Part shown: piece by piece, positions 28,038 through 38,377 of the stretch
How positions within the stretch are numbered: position 1 is the first letter of the stretch
Layout: every line of letters begins with the position of its first letter
Assembly (NCBI GenBank): GCA_963719165.1
Contig: CAVRAV010000001.1
Coordinates: 1,488,001-1,552,000 of the forward strand
DNA from: JAOUEA01 sp963719165
Lineage (GTDB): Bacteria > Actinomycetota > UBA4738 > HRBIN12
Length of the DNA stretch: 64,000 bases
Reading direction: 5' to 3'
Position numbers and translations under genes: made by a program
The notes under the pieces: model-generated
What the model saw: the letters and a program-made list of their open reading frames with translations, nothing else
What the model was told of the DNA's origin: nothing
The model's database searches: none

Positions 28038-28054
28038 GAGCAGGTTATCTGCTC
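28038..28054. promoter_or_regulatory. 17-bp palindromic operator (box A) of the catabolic cluster
   Basis: Perfect palindrome GAGCAG, 5 nt, CTGCTC, ending 22 nt before the transketolase ATG. Its core CAGGTTATC (GATAACCTG on the other strand) recurs in boxes B and C, and its TCTGCTCACC edge recurs in box D. Confidence 0.65.
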
Positions 28055-28076
28055 ACCTTCTGACTGAGGAGGAACG

Positions 28077-28915
28077 ATGGGTGGGGAGCCGGCGTCCGAG
28101 GACGTGACTCGCGTGGAAGCCGTTCGGGCTCACGCCATGCAGATCCGCCGCAACGTCGTGCGGATGGCCGCCGGAAAGGGAGAGGGCTATGTCGGGCAGG
28201 GCTTGGACGTTGCCGACATCCTCGCCGTTCTGTTCTGTTCCGAGTTGCGCTACGACCCAGCGGATCGATCCCCGAGATCGACCGCCTCATCTTCTCGGCG
28301 GGCCATTACTCGATCGGCCTGTGGTCGGCGCTCGCCGAAGCCGGCCATCTGGACGGCTTCGACCTCGACTCTTACGGCGCCGACGGAACAGACCTGATCA
28401 TGTCGACGCACGAAGGACATCCCGCGCTCATCGAGCTCACCGGCGGATCGCTCGCGCATGGCCTCGGCGTGGCTGCGGGACTCGCGATCGGCTATCGGTT
28501 GAGGGGCTACCCCGCCCGGATCTTCAACTTCATGACCGACGGTGAGGTGCAGGAGGGGTCCACCTGGGAATCGGCGATGTTCGCCGGTGATCAGGCGCTC
28601 GGCAACCTCGTGAACTTGATCGATGTGAATCGCACGCAGGCCGACGGGGAGCTGGTCCTCGAGGTCGAGCCGCTCGCGGAGAAGTGGCGTTCATTCGGTT
28701 GGTGGGCCGACGACGTGGACGGCAACGACGTGGGGGCGCTGTTGGGTGCGTTCGATCGTGCACGCGTGGTGAGTGATCGGCCCAAGGCGATCGTGTGCCA
28801 GACGACCCTCGGCCGCGGCGTGCCGTTGATCATGGAACGTGAGCGCAACCACTTCGTTCGGGTCGACGACGATGAATGGGACGCCGTTGCGCGCCAGCTG
28901 GAGGAGTTCCCGTGA
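28077..28915 (+). CDS. transketolase N-terminal subunit, one frameshift
   Basis: The TPP-binding half of a split transketolase, about 280 residues once one missing base at about 28255-28268 is restored. Before the break: GEGYVGQGLDVADILAVLF. After it: FSAGHYSIGLW, STHEGHPALIELTGGSLAHG and the TPP motif FMTDGEVQEGSTWESA. The ATG has GAGGAGG in front. It is coupled to the C-terminal half by a GTGA overlap. Split transketolases of this type occur in sugar catabolic operons, for example the AptA/AptB pair for apulose 4-phosphate; the substrate here is not proven. Confidence 0.82.
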
Positions 28916-29886
28916 GCCGCGGCGCGGCGCACTCGTCGGTCGACCCGGTGCTTCTGGAGAAGTCCGGCCCATTCGGCAAAGCGATCCTCGCGATCGGAGA
29001 ACGGCTACCGGATGTGGTGACCCTGTCTGCGGATGTGGCAGGCGTCACCGGTCTCGCCCCGTTCGCACAGCGGTTTCCAAACCGGTTCGTGAACGTGGGG
29101 ATGGCCGAACAGGATCTGATCGGGGTGGCCGTTGGCTTGTCCAAGGCGGGGTTTGTCCCGGTAGCCACCACGTTCGCGGCGTTCGCCACACGGCGCGCCC
29201 TCGACTTCATCGCGATCCAGTGCGCGCTCAACCGCGCGAACGTGAAGATCGTCGCCGCACTGCCCGGGATCTATTCCACCTTCGGGCCCACCCACCAGGG
29301 GATCGACGACCTGGCGCACATGCGTGCGCTCCCGAACATGGTGGTGCTGGATCCATGCGACAACCACGAGATGGGGGAGGCGATCGAGGCGGCCGTAGAA
29401 TACGACGGCCCGGTGTACCTTCGCGAGTTCCTCGGGCGTGAGACGCTCGACGTGGATCGAAATGGGCATCGCTTCGAAATCGGTCCGGCGCAGCTGCTGC
29501 GCGAAGGCGCCGACGTGGGGATCATCGCGAGCAGCATCATGGTCCGCCAGGCGCTCGATGCCGCGGCGACCCTGCAGGATCGGAGTGTGTCCGCGGGCGT
29601 ACTGAAGATCTCGACGATCAAGCCGTTCGACGCCGACGGGGTCTTGAGGTTCGCGCGCGAAACCGACGCCCTGGTGACGGCGGAGAACCACACCGTCATC
29701 GGAGGTCTCTTCAGCGCGGTCTCAGAGGCCCTGGCTCGCGGTGGATCGGGGGTTCCGGTGCGCCCGGTGGGGGTGCGAGACGAGTTCTGTTCCTTCGGAT
29801 CGAATGCGTACGTGGCTCGCAAGCATGGACTCACGGCGGACGCGGTGATCGACGCCGTCTCCGAGGCAATCGCGGCGCGGGCCTGA
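28912..29886 (+). CDS. transketolase C-terminal subunit
   Basis: A 324-residue partner of the preceding gene. It contains the pyrimidine-binding domain (RFVNVGMAEQDLIGVAVG, with the catalytic Glu) and a C-terminal domain ending in EFCSFGSNAYVARKHGL. It forms a heteromeric transketolase with the N-terminal subunit and transfers two-carbon units between sugar phosphates. The GTG start overlaps the previous stop codon. The frame is intact, unlike many genes that follow. It is convergent with the E1 beta gene, 13 bp away. Confidence 0.88.
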   Translation: MSRGAAHSSVDPVLLEKSGPFGKAILAIGERLPDVVTLSADVAGVTGLAPFAQRFPNRFVNVGMAEQDLIGVAVGLSKAGFVPVATTFAAFATRRALDFIAIQCALNRANVKIVAALPGIYSTFGPTHQGIDDLAHMRALPNMVVLDPCDNHEMGEAIEAAVEYDGPVYLREFLGRETLDVDRNGHRFEIGPAQLLREGADVGIIASSIMVRQALDAAATLQDRSVSAGVLKISTIKPFDADGVLRFARETDALVTAENHTVIGGLFSAVSEALARGGSGVPVRPVGVRDEFCSFGSNAYVARKHGLTADAVIDAVSEAIAARA

Positions 29887-29899
29887 AAGCCGTTTCACG

Positions 29900-30874
29900 C
29901 TACGCGTGCTCGAGCACCGATCGGACGATCGCGTCCGCCCCGGGCAGATAGGCGTCCTCAAGTGGCTCGCTGAACGGCGTGGGAACGTCTGGCGACGTAA
30001 GGCGCCACAGCTCTTCCAACTCGCCCCAGCACGCCTCAGCTATCGAGGCCACGACCTCGCCGGCCCAGCCGCCGGTCCTCGGGCCCTCCTCCACCACGAG
30101 CACGCGACTGGTGGAAGAGGCGGATGCGCCGAGCGTCTCGATGTCAATGGGCCGCAGAGAGCGGAGGTCGATCACCGTCGCCTCGATTCCATGCTCAGAG
30201 CTCAGCTGGACAGCCGCCGCGATCGCATCGAGCGTCGAGCGCATCGCGGTCACGATCGTGAGGTCCGCACCCTCGCGGACGACGGCGGCACGCCCGAGCG
30301 GAACCGGATCGGCCCCCCACGTCGGTCCCTTCTCGCCATAGAGCATCTTGTGTTCAAGGAAGATCACGGGATTGTCGTCGCGAATGGATGCCCGCAGGAG
30401 CCCGTAGGCGGAAGCCGGGTCGCTCGGGGCCACGATCTTCAGTCCCGGAACTCCCAGGAGCCAGGAGACGGGCATCTGAGAGTGGATCGCTCCCATCCGC
30501 GCGCCGCCCCCGACCGCGCAGCGCACGACCAACGGCACGCTGCCCCGGCCGCCTGACACGAACGCGTACTTCGCCGCCTGGTTCACGATGGAGTCCATCG
30601 CCAGCAGCAGGAAGTCGGCGAACATGATCTCGACCACGGGACGCGAGCCGGTGGCGGCGGCACCGAACCCGGCCCCTGCCAGCGCCATCTCCGAGATCGG
30701 CGTGTCGATCACCCGATCTGCCCCGAACCGTTCCACCAGACCGCGCGTCACTTGGAACACCCCCCCGGCGCCGGCGATGTCCTCGCCCAGCAGGAGCACC
30801 GAGGGGTCGGCTTCGAGCTCGTCGGCCAGACCCGCGTGCAGGGCGTCGCGGATCGAGACCCGTTCGACGCTCAC
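29900..30874 (-). CDS. 2-oxoacid/acetoin dehydrogenase E1 component, beta subunit
   Basis: A 324-residue E1 beta subunit of the pyruvate, branched-chain 2-oxoacid or acetoin dehydrogenase family. Conserved parts are VLLLGEDIAGAGGVFQVT, DTPISEMALAGAGFGAA and EIMFADFLLLAMDSI, with the C-terminal VLVVEEGPRTGGWAGEV. The GTG start overlaps the TGA of the alpha gene, so the pair is coupled. No E2 or E3 gene is in the window; a stand-alone E1 would need partners elsewhere. The frame is intact. Confidence 0.87.
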   Translation of the reverse strand: MSVERVSIRDALHAGLADELEADPSVLLLGEDIAGAGGVFQVTRGLVERFGADRVIDTPISEMALAGAGFGAAATGSRPVVEIMFADFLLLAMDSIVNQAAKYAFVSGGRGSVPLVVRCAVGGGARMGAIHSQMPVSWLLGVPGLKIVAPSDPASAYGLLRASIRDDNPVIFLEHKMLYGEKGPTWGADPVPLGRAAVVREGADLTIVTAMRSTLDAIAAAVQLSSEHGIEATVIDLRSLRPIDIETLGASASSTSRVLVVEEGPRTGGWAGEVVASIAEACWGELEELWRLTSPDVPTPFSEPLEDAYLPGADAIVRSVLEHA

Positions 30875-31853
30875 ACGAACTCGCCTTCTCGGATCGAGGC
30901 GGGATGTGGGAAGTGGGTCGGAGAAGGCGGCCTCGATTTCCATCGCCACGGTGTCCTCGATGCGCGGACGAGCGCGTCCAGGTGGGCGTCCTCGACGCCG
31001 TCTTCGAGCAGGCGCGCTCGCTCCAAGTCGATGGGGTCGCGTGCCGTCCAGGCGTCGACCTCCTCTTCGGGTTGGTAGGTCACGGGGTCCGAGCGACTGT
31101 GCGGCACGAAGCGATAGGTCTTCGGCCTCGATGAAACCTCGGTCCCGCTGCCGTCGCGGATCGTCTCCCAAGCGCAGCATCGAGCCGAGACCCCGACGTC
31201 GCACGCACATCCATACCATCCACGAGGTCAGTCGCGACGCCCAACGCCCGCACTCGATCCGACGATCGGATCCCGCAGTGACCAGGTCCGTGCGCGTGTA
31301 CTCGCTGTAGAGGTTGTTCTCGCAGACGAACAGGGCGGGAAGGGACAGCACCGCGGCGAGGTTCAAACACTCCAGGAAGTACCCCTGGTTCGCCGCGCCG
31401 TCGCCGAAGAAGGAAATCGCCGCCCCGTTCGTCCCTCGCAGGGACAGCGCGGCGCCCGTCGCCGCGGCCATACTGCCCCCGACGATTCCGAAGGAGCCAA
31501 GCAGCTGATACTCACGAGCGATGATGTTCATCGATCCCGAGCGACCCCCGCAGATACCCGGTCGGATCGCCCGAGCATCTCGGCCATCGAGCGCCCGGGG
31601 GGGACACCTCGCGTCGAACGCGTGTCCGTGCCCTCGGTACGTGCACGTCACCCAGTCAGCTCGGGTCCCACCGCGCGATCCCACGCCCACACTCACGGCC
31701 TCGTGGCCGGTCGCCAGGTGAACGGCGCCCTCCAGGGATGGACGCCGCGAGGTAGAGCCGACGTGCCTCTTCCTCGAACCGCCGGATCAACACGAGTCTG
31801 CTCGAACGCGATCGTGGCCCTCCACGACCTCGGCTGCCGACCATGGCGCGCAT
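30871..31853 (-). pseudogene. E1 alpha subunit, broken by several frameshifts
   Basis: The alpha partner of the E1 beta gene, recognisable only by joining frames. In order: RRFEEEARRLYLA, then CTYRGHGHAFDA, GSMNIIAREYQLLGSFGIVG, the complete TPP motif FFGDGAANQGYFLECLN with CENNLYSEYT, and a C-terminal YQPEEEVDAWTARDPIDLE. At least four frame changes separate them. The gene order and the coupled junction with E1 beta are preserved, so the breaks may be consensus indels rather than old decay. The start is probably the ATG at 31853 or 31844; box B lies just upstream. Confidence 0.7.
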
Positions 31854-31872
31854 GGTAGCATCATTGACAGGT

Positions 31873-31889
31873 CAGCAGGTTATCTGAAC
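31873..31889. promoter_or_regulatory. operator box B of the catabolic cluster
   Basis: CAGCAGGTTATCTGAAC matches box A at 14 of 17 positions. It lies in the divergent region, 19 nt from the E1 alpha start and about 40 nt from the VOC gene. Confidence 0.55.
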
Positions 31890-31930
31890 AGTTGCTTTTG
31901 CGCCAGCGGCCTCGGAGGTGGGTCTCAAGC

Positions 31931-32430
31931 GTGGCGATCGTGATCGGAACGGACCATTTCGGCGCCACGGTGCGCGACCTGAAGCGTTCGCTCGCATTCT
32001 GGCAGGGCCTGCTCGGGCTCGAGGAGGTGGGCCGCGGCGATAATCGAGTGGAAGCATATCGACCGCCTCGTGGCGCTCGATGACACGAAGGTGGCAGTGG
32101 GTCGAGCTCCGGGTCCCAGGCGGGGGCCGGATCGAGCTCATGCAGTACCTCAGTCCGGTGAGTGATGATGCAAGTGCCGACTGGCCAGGAGAACGAGCCC
32201 GGCCGATCGCACCTATCTCTGTTGGTGGATGATCTGGACGGCCCTGACGCAGCGAGCTACGGCGCTGCGGGACGTCGCGATCGCGCACCCCCGAGCCGGT
32301 CGGCATGATGGAGGGCGCCTACGCGGGCGGCAAGGGGGTCTACGTGTTCGATCCCGACGGCGTGCAGATCGAGTTGATCCAACGCGCCGACATCCCGGTC
32401 CCCCACGGAACCGATGAGGGAAAGGGCTAG
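31931..32430 (+). pseudogene. VOC superfamily protein, frameshifted
   Basis: A glyoxalase-like protein recovered from three frames: GTDHFGATVRDLKRSLAFW at the start, then HIDRLVALDDTKV and RIELMQYLSP, and at the end GKGVYVFDPDGVQIELIQ with the usual metal-binding Glu. At least two frame changes are needed. The GTG start and end at 32428-32430 are inferred from homology. It is divergent from E1 alpha and precedes the GntR gene by 7 bp, so it probably belongs to the same regulated unit. Confidence 0.65.
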
Positions 32431-32437
32431 ACTCGCG

Positions 32438-33159
32438 ATGGTGACGGACGAATTCCCGGCGCTGGAGATCAACCAGGCACCCCGGAAGAAGCTGGCCGAA
32501 ACGGTCGCGCAGCAGATCCTCGGTGGCCGTTCGCGATCTGCCGCCAGGCACGCGACTGCCCGCCGGAGCGCGAGCTCACCCAGCGCCTGAAGTGCGGGCG
32601 CTCCACGGTGCGCGAAGCGTTGAACGGTCTCGCGATGATCGGCGTGATCGAGATTCAGGCACGGTCAGGGCGTGTTCGTGGCCGAACCGCCGCCGATCCC
32701 CAAGGACTCCGCCCGACGCATAACCTAAGGTCATCACCCCGAGTTGCTCGAGGCCCGGCGGATCATCGAGGTCGAGTTCGCCCGCCTTGCCGCCGAACGT
32801 CGCACCGAGGATGATCTCGCGGCCATGCAGGAGGTTCTTGACCACCATCGAGCCCGGATGAACGAACTCGAACGGCCGGTGGTGGAGGCGTCCCAGTTCC
32901 ACTTGCTCGTCGCCGAAGCCGGGCGGAACCGGGTGCTCGCGGGCGTAGTCCGCCCGTTCTTCCGACTGGCTTTCGAGCTCGGCCCCCAGCTGTACCAAAC
33001 GACCGAGGGCTACGCACACTGGGAGTTGGAGCAGCACACAAGATCCGGGGCGCCATCGCCTCGGGCGACGGCGAGCTGGCCCGGCTCCGGATGTTGGAGC
33101 ACGTGACCTCCATGGACCCTCACTACCGCGGGGACCGTTCCACCGGGGCCACTTCGTAA
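32438..33159 (+). pseudogene. GntR family regulator with FCD domain, frameshifted
   Basis: A FadR-type regulator spread over several frames. The N-terminus reads KKLAETVAQQIL, then LPPGTRLP, and the winged-helix recognition part RSTVREALNGLAMIGVIEI. The C-terminal FCD effector domain is mostly in one frame (LLEARRIIEVEFARLAAER, ASQFHLLVAEAGRNRVL) and ends RLRMLEHVTSMDPHYRG after another shift. Such regulators respond to small carboxylates or sugar acids. It is the only regulator in the cluster and the best candidate to bind boxes A-D. Whether it is functional depends on the reality of the frameshifts. Confidence 0.65.
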
Positions 33160-33169
33160 GGGCCGAGCG

Positions 33170-34855
33170 TTAGACGCTCTGCCGAAGGCTGCACCTTCCA
33201 TCACGCACCTCTTGCGGCTCTGGCGTGAGGTTCGCGAGCAACATGCGGCATGCGCCGTACCGCGATCGATGCCAACGACCCGTGGATGGGAGTTCGACGA
33301 ATCGACGGCCACTCAGAGCCCGACGTCGCCGTGATATGAGTTCCCGAACAGCCGCCGAGAGCGCCGCGGACGCCAAGCACCGTCCGATCGGCGGCGCTCG
33401 TGCAGCGGTGATGGACACGCGCGCCCGCTTGGACGCAAGCGTTGGCACACCGACCCGACCGTCCAGGCGGCGGCGAAGTCGGAGCGCCACGCGTCGGGTC
33501 GATCTCGGTCGTCGGGCGCGTGCGCCTTCGTGGGCCGCCAGCGTCAGCGGGCGAGACCATAACATCGGCAGACCATCGGTCGAGTCGCGCGCAGGCGGAC
33601 TCACGATCTGCCCTTGGACCTCCAGCGACGCCACCATGGAACGCTCGTCCGACGGTCGTGCATCTGCGGAGCTGAGGGCGAGCGACGATCGCATCCATCC
33701 CTCGCGGGTCGGGGTGGCCGGCGGTTGAGCTCGGAGAAGTGGGAGGCGGTGCCACCGCAGACGGGACGCCGCCGCAAGCCAGCCCGAGACGCGGACACAG
33801 CCGGGATACGAACGAGCCGTCAGACGTGGCGCCGCTGCGCCGGAGCACTATCACGCGACGCGGGCGCCGCGTCCGCGCCGCGTTCCGCCGGGGTCCGCGC
33901 CATCCATCAGGTACATCAGCTCGAGCGGCACACCAGTGTCTCGAGCCAGGTGCGAGGCGGCCTCCAGGCTTGAGGGCGCCTCCACCGAGAGACCTCGATC
34001 CTCATGTGCGCGGGGTGGAAGATCGCGCAGGGCCGCCCGATCTCGACGGTCTCGATCTCCGGGGACGCTGACGCCCACAGCCGGCACCACCCGGCCGCTG
34101 AGGCTCGCCGATGGAGAGATGGACGGGCCTCACATCGTCGGGATCGAGAGGTGGCGCAGGCACCCCGATCCGCGGAGTGAGAGCCGGTGCCGGAGCCTTT
34201 CGCCTCGACTGCAGACGTGCGCGGCACTTGAGCGCCCGAAGCGGCGTCGGGATAGGACTTGAAGGACGCGTCGGTCCAGTTCCGTTGGTCCTCCAACTCC
34301 CATCCGTCGCGCTTCGCCATCGAACCAGAAGCTCGCGAGCGCGCCGTCGATCGAAGGCGACGGCGAGCCGTTGAAAAGGACGGGGATCATCGGTTAGATA
34401 TCACGCCGTCGACGAGCGTCTGTGGGGCGATCTGCAGGGGGAACCTTCCCCGTGCGTCCGCCGTCCAGACACCGTCGAAGCCTCGATAGGTGGCGCTTGG
34501 ACGTAAGCGCTCCCATGGATGTACCACACAGAGTCCGATCCTTCGATACACGAAGATCGCGCTCGGCGACGTGCCATCGATCTCGAACCTCGAGCGTCCC
34601 GTTCGGCCGATCGCCGTGACCGCTGCCACGCCACATGAACCCGACGTCGCCGTGCGTCGCCTCGATCGTCGAGCGAGAAGTCCGTCGGGACCCTCGCGCT
34701 CATGTTCGGCGCGGCGGACCGTCGGCCGCAGGGTTCCCCATAGCTCGTCGCGCACGGTCACCTGCACCGCTGGAGGCGATCTCCAGGGCGCCCCACTGCA
34801 CGTCGAAACGAGATCGGCGCCGTCGAGCTCCGGCCGTGAGGGGGCCCGCCCTCAC
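33170..34855 (-). pseudogene. D-apionate lactonase-like protein, heavily frameshifted
   Basis: A protein of about 560 residues pieced together from many frames. Recognisable segments in order: FDVQWGALEIAS, VTVRDELWGTLRPTV, IFVYRRIGLCVVHPWER, FPLQIAPQTLVDG, GWELEDQRNWTDASFKSY, SVEAPSSLEAASHLA, SPQMHDRR and LLANLTPEPQEV before the stop at 33170. From memory this pattern fits the apionate lactonase family (three-domain sugar-acid enzymes); I could not check it. The start GTG at 34855 overlaps the stop of the upstream gene (GTGA). The breaks occur about every 100 bp. Confidence 0.5.
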
Positions 34856-35959
34856 GGGTCCCCGTGACGAGCGAGCACCCGCCAACATCGACGACTCGGC
34901 TCGTCCGTCGACCACGATGGTAGGCGCCGAACAGGTTGACGGTGGTGGGGGCGTAGCCAGGCACGATGTGCACGCGATCGCCGAGCGGATCACGGAGCCT
35001 CGCCCGTTGTAGAGGAACCCGACGTGCTCCTCGTGCACGAAGGCCAGCGTCGGCGCCGGGATCCTGGGCGGCAGTCGGCGGGCGCAGCTCCACCTCCATC
35101 GCCTTGCGACCCGGCGTCGAGGATCACGAGGTTCCCATGGCGACCGATCACCGTCGACGACCACGGTGAGCGCTAAGCTCGAACCCCTCCACCAGCGGCG
35201 CGTGGAATGATCCATCAAGACGTACGAACCCGCCTGCACCTCCGTCACCCTGGGAGCCCTGCCCGTGATCTCGAACGTGCCCGTCGAGCCGGCCGGAGAC
35301 GATAGCGACGTAAGGCCGGCGAATCGCGACAGGCGTCGGCAACCGCTTCTGCCAGGCGGCCCATCGCTCGCCATGGCTTCCGCGCGCCCGCAGCTTCGCG
35401 TCCTTCTCACCCGCGACAGTGGCCCTCGTATCCCATCAACCCATCGAACCACATTCCGTCGGTAACTCGCCGGTTCGCGCCGGGCCAGCTCGACGGCCTC
35501 CGTCGAGGCTTCGGGCGCCGCCGCGGCCGAGCCCGACGTCGAACTCCACGAGAACACCCAGTATCGACGCCGGCTCGCACGGCCGCCCGTCCCAGTCGAG
35601 GCGAGGTCACGGCGGCGTCATCGACTGCCACCCGGATCCAGCGAGCGCAGCCGCCTCAGCGAGCCGCGCGATCGACGACGGGTGATACCACTTGGCTCGC
35701 CACCAGCATGTCGGGTACGCCGGCCTCGGCCATCGCCACCGCCTCCTCGACGGTGGCCGTCGTGACGCCGAGGGCCCCCGCCTCGAGCTGCAGCTGGGCG
35801 AGCTGGGCGCTCTTGTGCGCTTTGATGTGGGGCCGCAGACCCAGCGGGCAGAGGAGTCCATCCTCGAGGGCCATGGTGGCGACGTTCCGGCGCGCAGCGG
35901 CGGAGGTCCAGCACCAGCGCAGGAGTCGAGGCCATCTTCGTAGGTGGACGGCCCACCAT
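34852..35959 (-). pseudogene. D-threonine aldolase-like PLP protein, frameshifted
   Basis: An alanine-racemase-fold PLP protein of about 370 residues, recovered from several frames. The N-terminus is STPALVLDL, followed by LRPHIKAHKSAQLAQLQ with the PLP Lys and GVTTATVEEAVAMAEAGVPD. Later parts are DGMWFDGLMGYEGH, VTEVQAGSYVLMD and, near the end, HIVPGYAPTTVNLFGAYH. The last segment lacks the His-x-Cys metal pair of classical D-threonine aldolase, so a different reaction is possible. The stop is coupled to the next gene by GTGA. Confidence 0.6.
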
Positions 35960-36033
35960 CGTCACGAGGAGCAGCTGTTCGCAGCCGAGGGTCGAGTCTC
36001 GGGGTGGCGCGACCCGACCATGCCCGCCTCGAC

Positions 36034-36789
36034 TCAGAGCTCGGGGCCGACGGGGGTGATCATGAGCTCGCTGACGGCGACCCCTTCCGGTTGTCGCGAG
36101 CGAGAACACCACGGCGCGCGAGACATCGGCCGATCGAGAAGGCCGCGAAACGATGCGAGCTCGGCTGCGCCCTTCCTCGGTCTCGCGCAAGAGCGGCGTA
36201 TCCACCATGCCGGGCTCGATCATCGTCACGCGCACGTCATGCGGCATCGCCTCCTTGCCTCAGCGCCCAGCCGAATCCCACCACCCCCCACTTCGTGGCG
36301 ATATAGATCGGCTCACCCACCCACGTCTGCCGCCCGGCGATCGAGGCCATGAGCACGATGTGGCCCTTCGCTCGCTTCCTTCATGTGCGGATAGGTGGCG
36401 CGCACGGTGTGGAGAACGCCGAGCAGGTTCGTCTCGACAACGCGCCGCCAAAGCGCGGGGTCGCCCTCGTGCGAACGAGCTGTAACTCCCGATGCCCGGC
36501 GTTCGCCACCGCGAAGTCGATCGTGCCGAACTCTCGAGGCAGGCGGTGGCCAGAGCCTCGACGCTCGGCCAATCCCGGACGTCGGTCACCTTGGTCACTG
36601 CCTCGCCTCCCGGCGCTTCGATCCTGGCGGCGACGTCCTCCAGGCGGGCCTCCTCTAAGTCGGCGAGCAGGACGCGGGCGCCGTGGGCTCGCGAGCATGG
36701 TGGCGCATCCCTCACCGATCCCCCGTCCGGCGCCCGTCACGATGCCCGCCGGAGCCCGACAGACGGCTGAACATCTCGTCCTGCATCAT
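36034..36789 (-). pseudogene. short-chain dehydrogenase/reductase, frameshifted
   Basis: A classical SDR of about 250 residues in several frames. The cofactor loop is VTGAGRGIGEG, followed by ARVLLADLEEARLEDVAAR, VTKVTDVRDWPSVEALA and DFAVANAGH. The C-terminal part contains VTMIEPGMVDTPLLRE and ends SELMITPVGPEL before the TGA at 36034. At least three frame changes are needed. It is the first gene of the minus-strand set with the aldolase-like and lactonase-like genes, and box D lies 25 bp before its start. Confidence 0.65.
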
Positions 36790-36814
36790 GACCACCTGGA
36801 CTCGAGTAGATATA

Positions 36815-36840
36815 TGGTGAGCAGACCAGATGATAACAGG
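36815..36840. promoter_or_regulatory. operator box D of the catabolic cluster
   Basis: Contains GGTGAGCAGA (identical to one side of box A read on the other strand), the small palindrome TGGT, 6 nt, ACCA, and GATAACAGG, one substitution from the GATAACCTG core. It lies between the divergent SDR and glutamine synthetase genes. Confidence 0.45.
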
Positions 36841-36912
36841 CGCCTGGCGCGCGGTTCCGCGGTGTACGGATGACTATCGGGGAGAGCCGAGCTCAGGAAG
36901 GAGCTCCGCGCG

Positions 36913-38240
36913 ATGGATCCGGCGGAAACCGAGCGATTCCTGAGGCCGATCGACACCGTGGAATGCTGTTTCCCCGATCTTGTGGGGCATGTCCTGGTGG
37001 GCCGACGCATGTCCTCCACCGTTTCCTGGAGGCCGCCGGGCGCGGTCTCGAGCATGCCGAATGCCTCGCTGGCCTGGAACATCCTCGGGCATATTGAAGC
37101 TACCCCCTATGCCAGCGCCGATACGGGGTTCCCGAACATGTATGTGGCGCCCGACCTCTCGACGTTGCGGAGCGCCCCGTGGGCAGATCGAACGGCCTTC
37201 TGCCTGATGGATACGTACCTCGACCGCGACGGCGCGCCGAATCCCCTCGATACACGCGTGGATCCTTCGACGCTCGGTGAGGACGGCTGGGCGAGCTCGG
37301 CTTCGAGTCTTGGGCCGCGAGCGAACTCGAGTTCTACCTGTGCACCGAGGACTGGCGGCCGGTCTAGCGAGGACAACCGCTGTTGGTCGATGACGAGGGG
37401 CGCCGAGTACGGAGACCGTCGATCGGCGAGATCCGTGCGCATGTTGCTCGGCGGCAGGTGTGCCCGTGGAGTCCAGCCAGACGGAGGGCGGGTCCCGGGC
37501 AATGGAGATCAACGTCGGCCCCGCCGACCCCATCGATACGGCCGACAACGCCGTCGTGTTGAAGTACATCGTGAAGATCGGTCGCCGCCCGCCACGGCCT
37601 GCGGGCGACGTTCATGCCGATGCCCTTCCAGGGCGAAGAGGGGAGCGGGCACCATCTCCATGAGAGTCTGCGGGCCAAGGGCTCTGAAGTGAACGTGTTC
37701 GCTCGAGAACGAAGGGCTCTTCCGGGCGTACGCGGCCGGGGTGCTGGAGCACACGGCCGATCTTACGGCCGTGAACCTGCCGAGTGTGAACGCGTACAAG
37801 CGCCTGCGGGACTACACGTTCGCTCCGAACAGAGTGTCGTTGGGCGTTCGACAATCGGACGGCTGCCGTCCGGGTGCCGGCGGCCGAACGCAGCGCCCGC
37901 GGCGTCTGGAGATCCGCACCGCCTTCGTCCGATGCGAATCCTTACCTCATCCTCGCGGGCTCGATCTGCCTCGGGCGCCGACGGCATCGCGCGCATCCCT
38001 GATCGCGCCCGAAGCCCTCTGGAGGGCGACGCCTACAAGGACGACACCCTCGAACGCCTGCCGGCGTCGTTGAGCGAGGCCGTCGAGCGCTTCGAGCAGG
38101 AGCGCCTTCTGCAAGGATGCGTTCGGAGAGACTTTCGTGGAGATCCTCGCGCTTCAAGGCCGCCGCGAAGAGGCTGCCTTCCGGCGACCACGTTACGGAT
38201 CTGGGAGCGGCACCGATACCTCGCCCCGTCGAAACCACGA
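36913..38240 (+). pseudogene. glutamine synthetase family protein, frameshifted
   Basis: A glutamine synthetase-like enzyme of about 440 residues recovered from many frames. Clear segments are CFPDLVGHVLVGRR, GFPNMYVAPDLSTLR, AMEINVGPADPIDTADN, FMPMPFQGEEGSGHHLHESL, LTAVNLPSVNAYKRL and the C-terminal NPYLILAGSICLG. The type resembles gamma-glutamyl-amine synthetases such as PuuA, which would suit the adjacent polyamine-type importer, but true glutamine synthesis cannot be excluded. AGGAAGGAG at 36894-36902 precedes the ATG. The 3' end is approximate. Confidence 0.62.
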
Positions 38241-38282
38241 GGCGGGTATCCGATGACCCACTGCATTGACGGGCGGTCTGGA

Positions 38283-38299
38283 AGGCAGGTTATCATGCC
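38283..38299. promoter_or_regulatory. operator box C of the catabolic cluster
   Basis: Inverted repeat GGCA, 8 nt, TGCC (38284-38299) around CAGGTTATC, the same 9-mer as in boxes A and B. It lies 78 bp before the importer binding-protein gene. Confidence 0.55.
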
Positions 38300-38377
38300 A
38301 CCTGACCACCCGGGAACGTCGGAGGCGGAGGGGGACACGATGGGCGATCGACAGGCGAGCGTGATCGGAGGTTCCTC

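Noticed and set aside
29887..29899. Small hairpin TGAAA/TTTCA near the convergent transketolase and E1 genes
   Set aside because: A 5-bp AT-rich stem is too weak to call a terminator.
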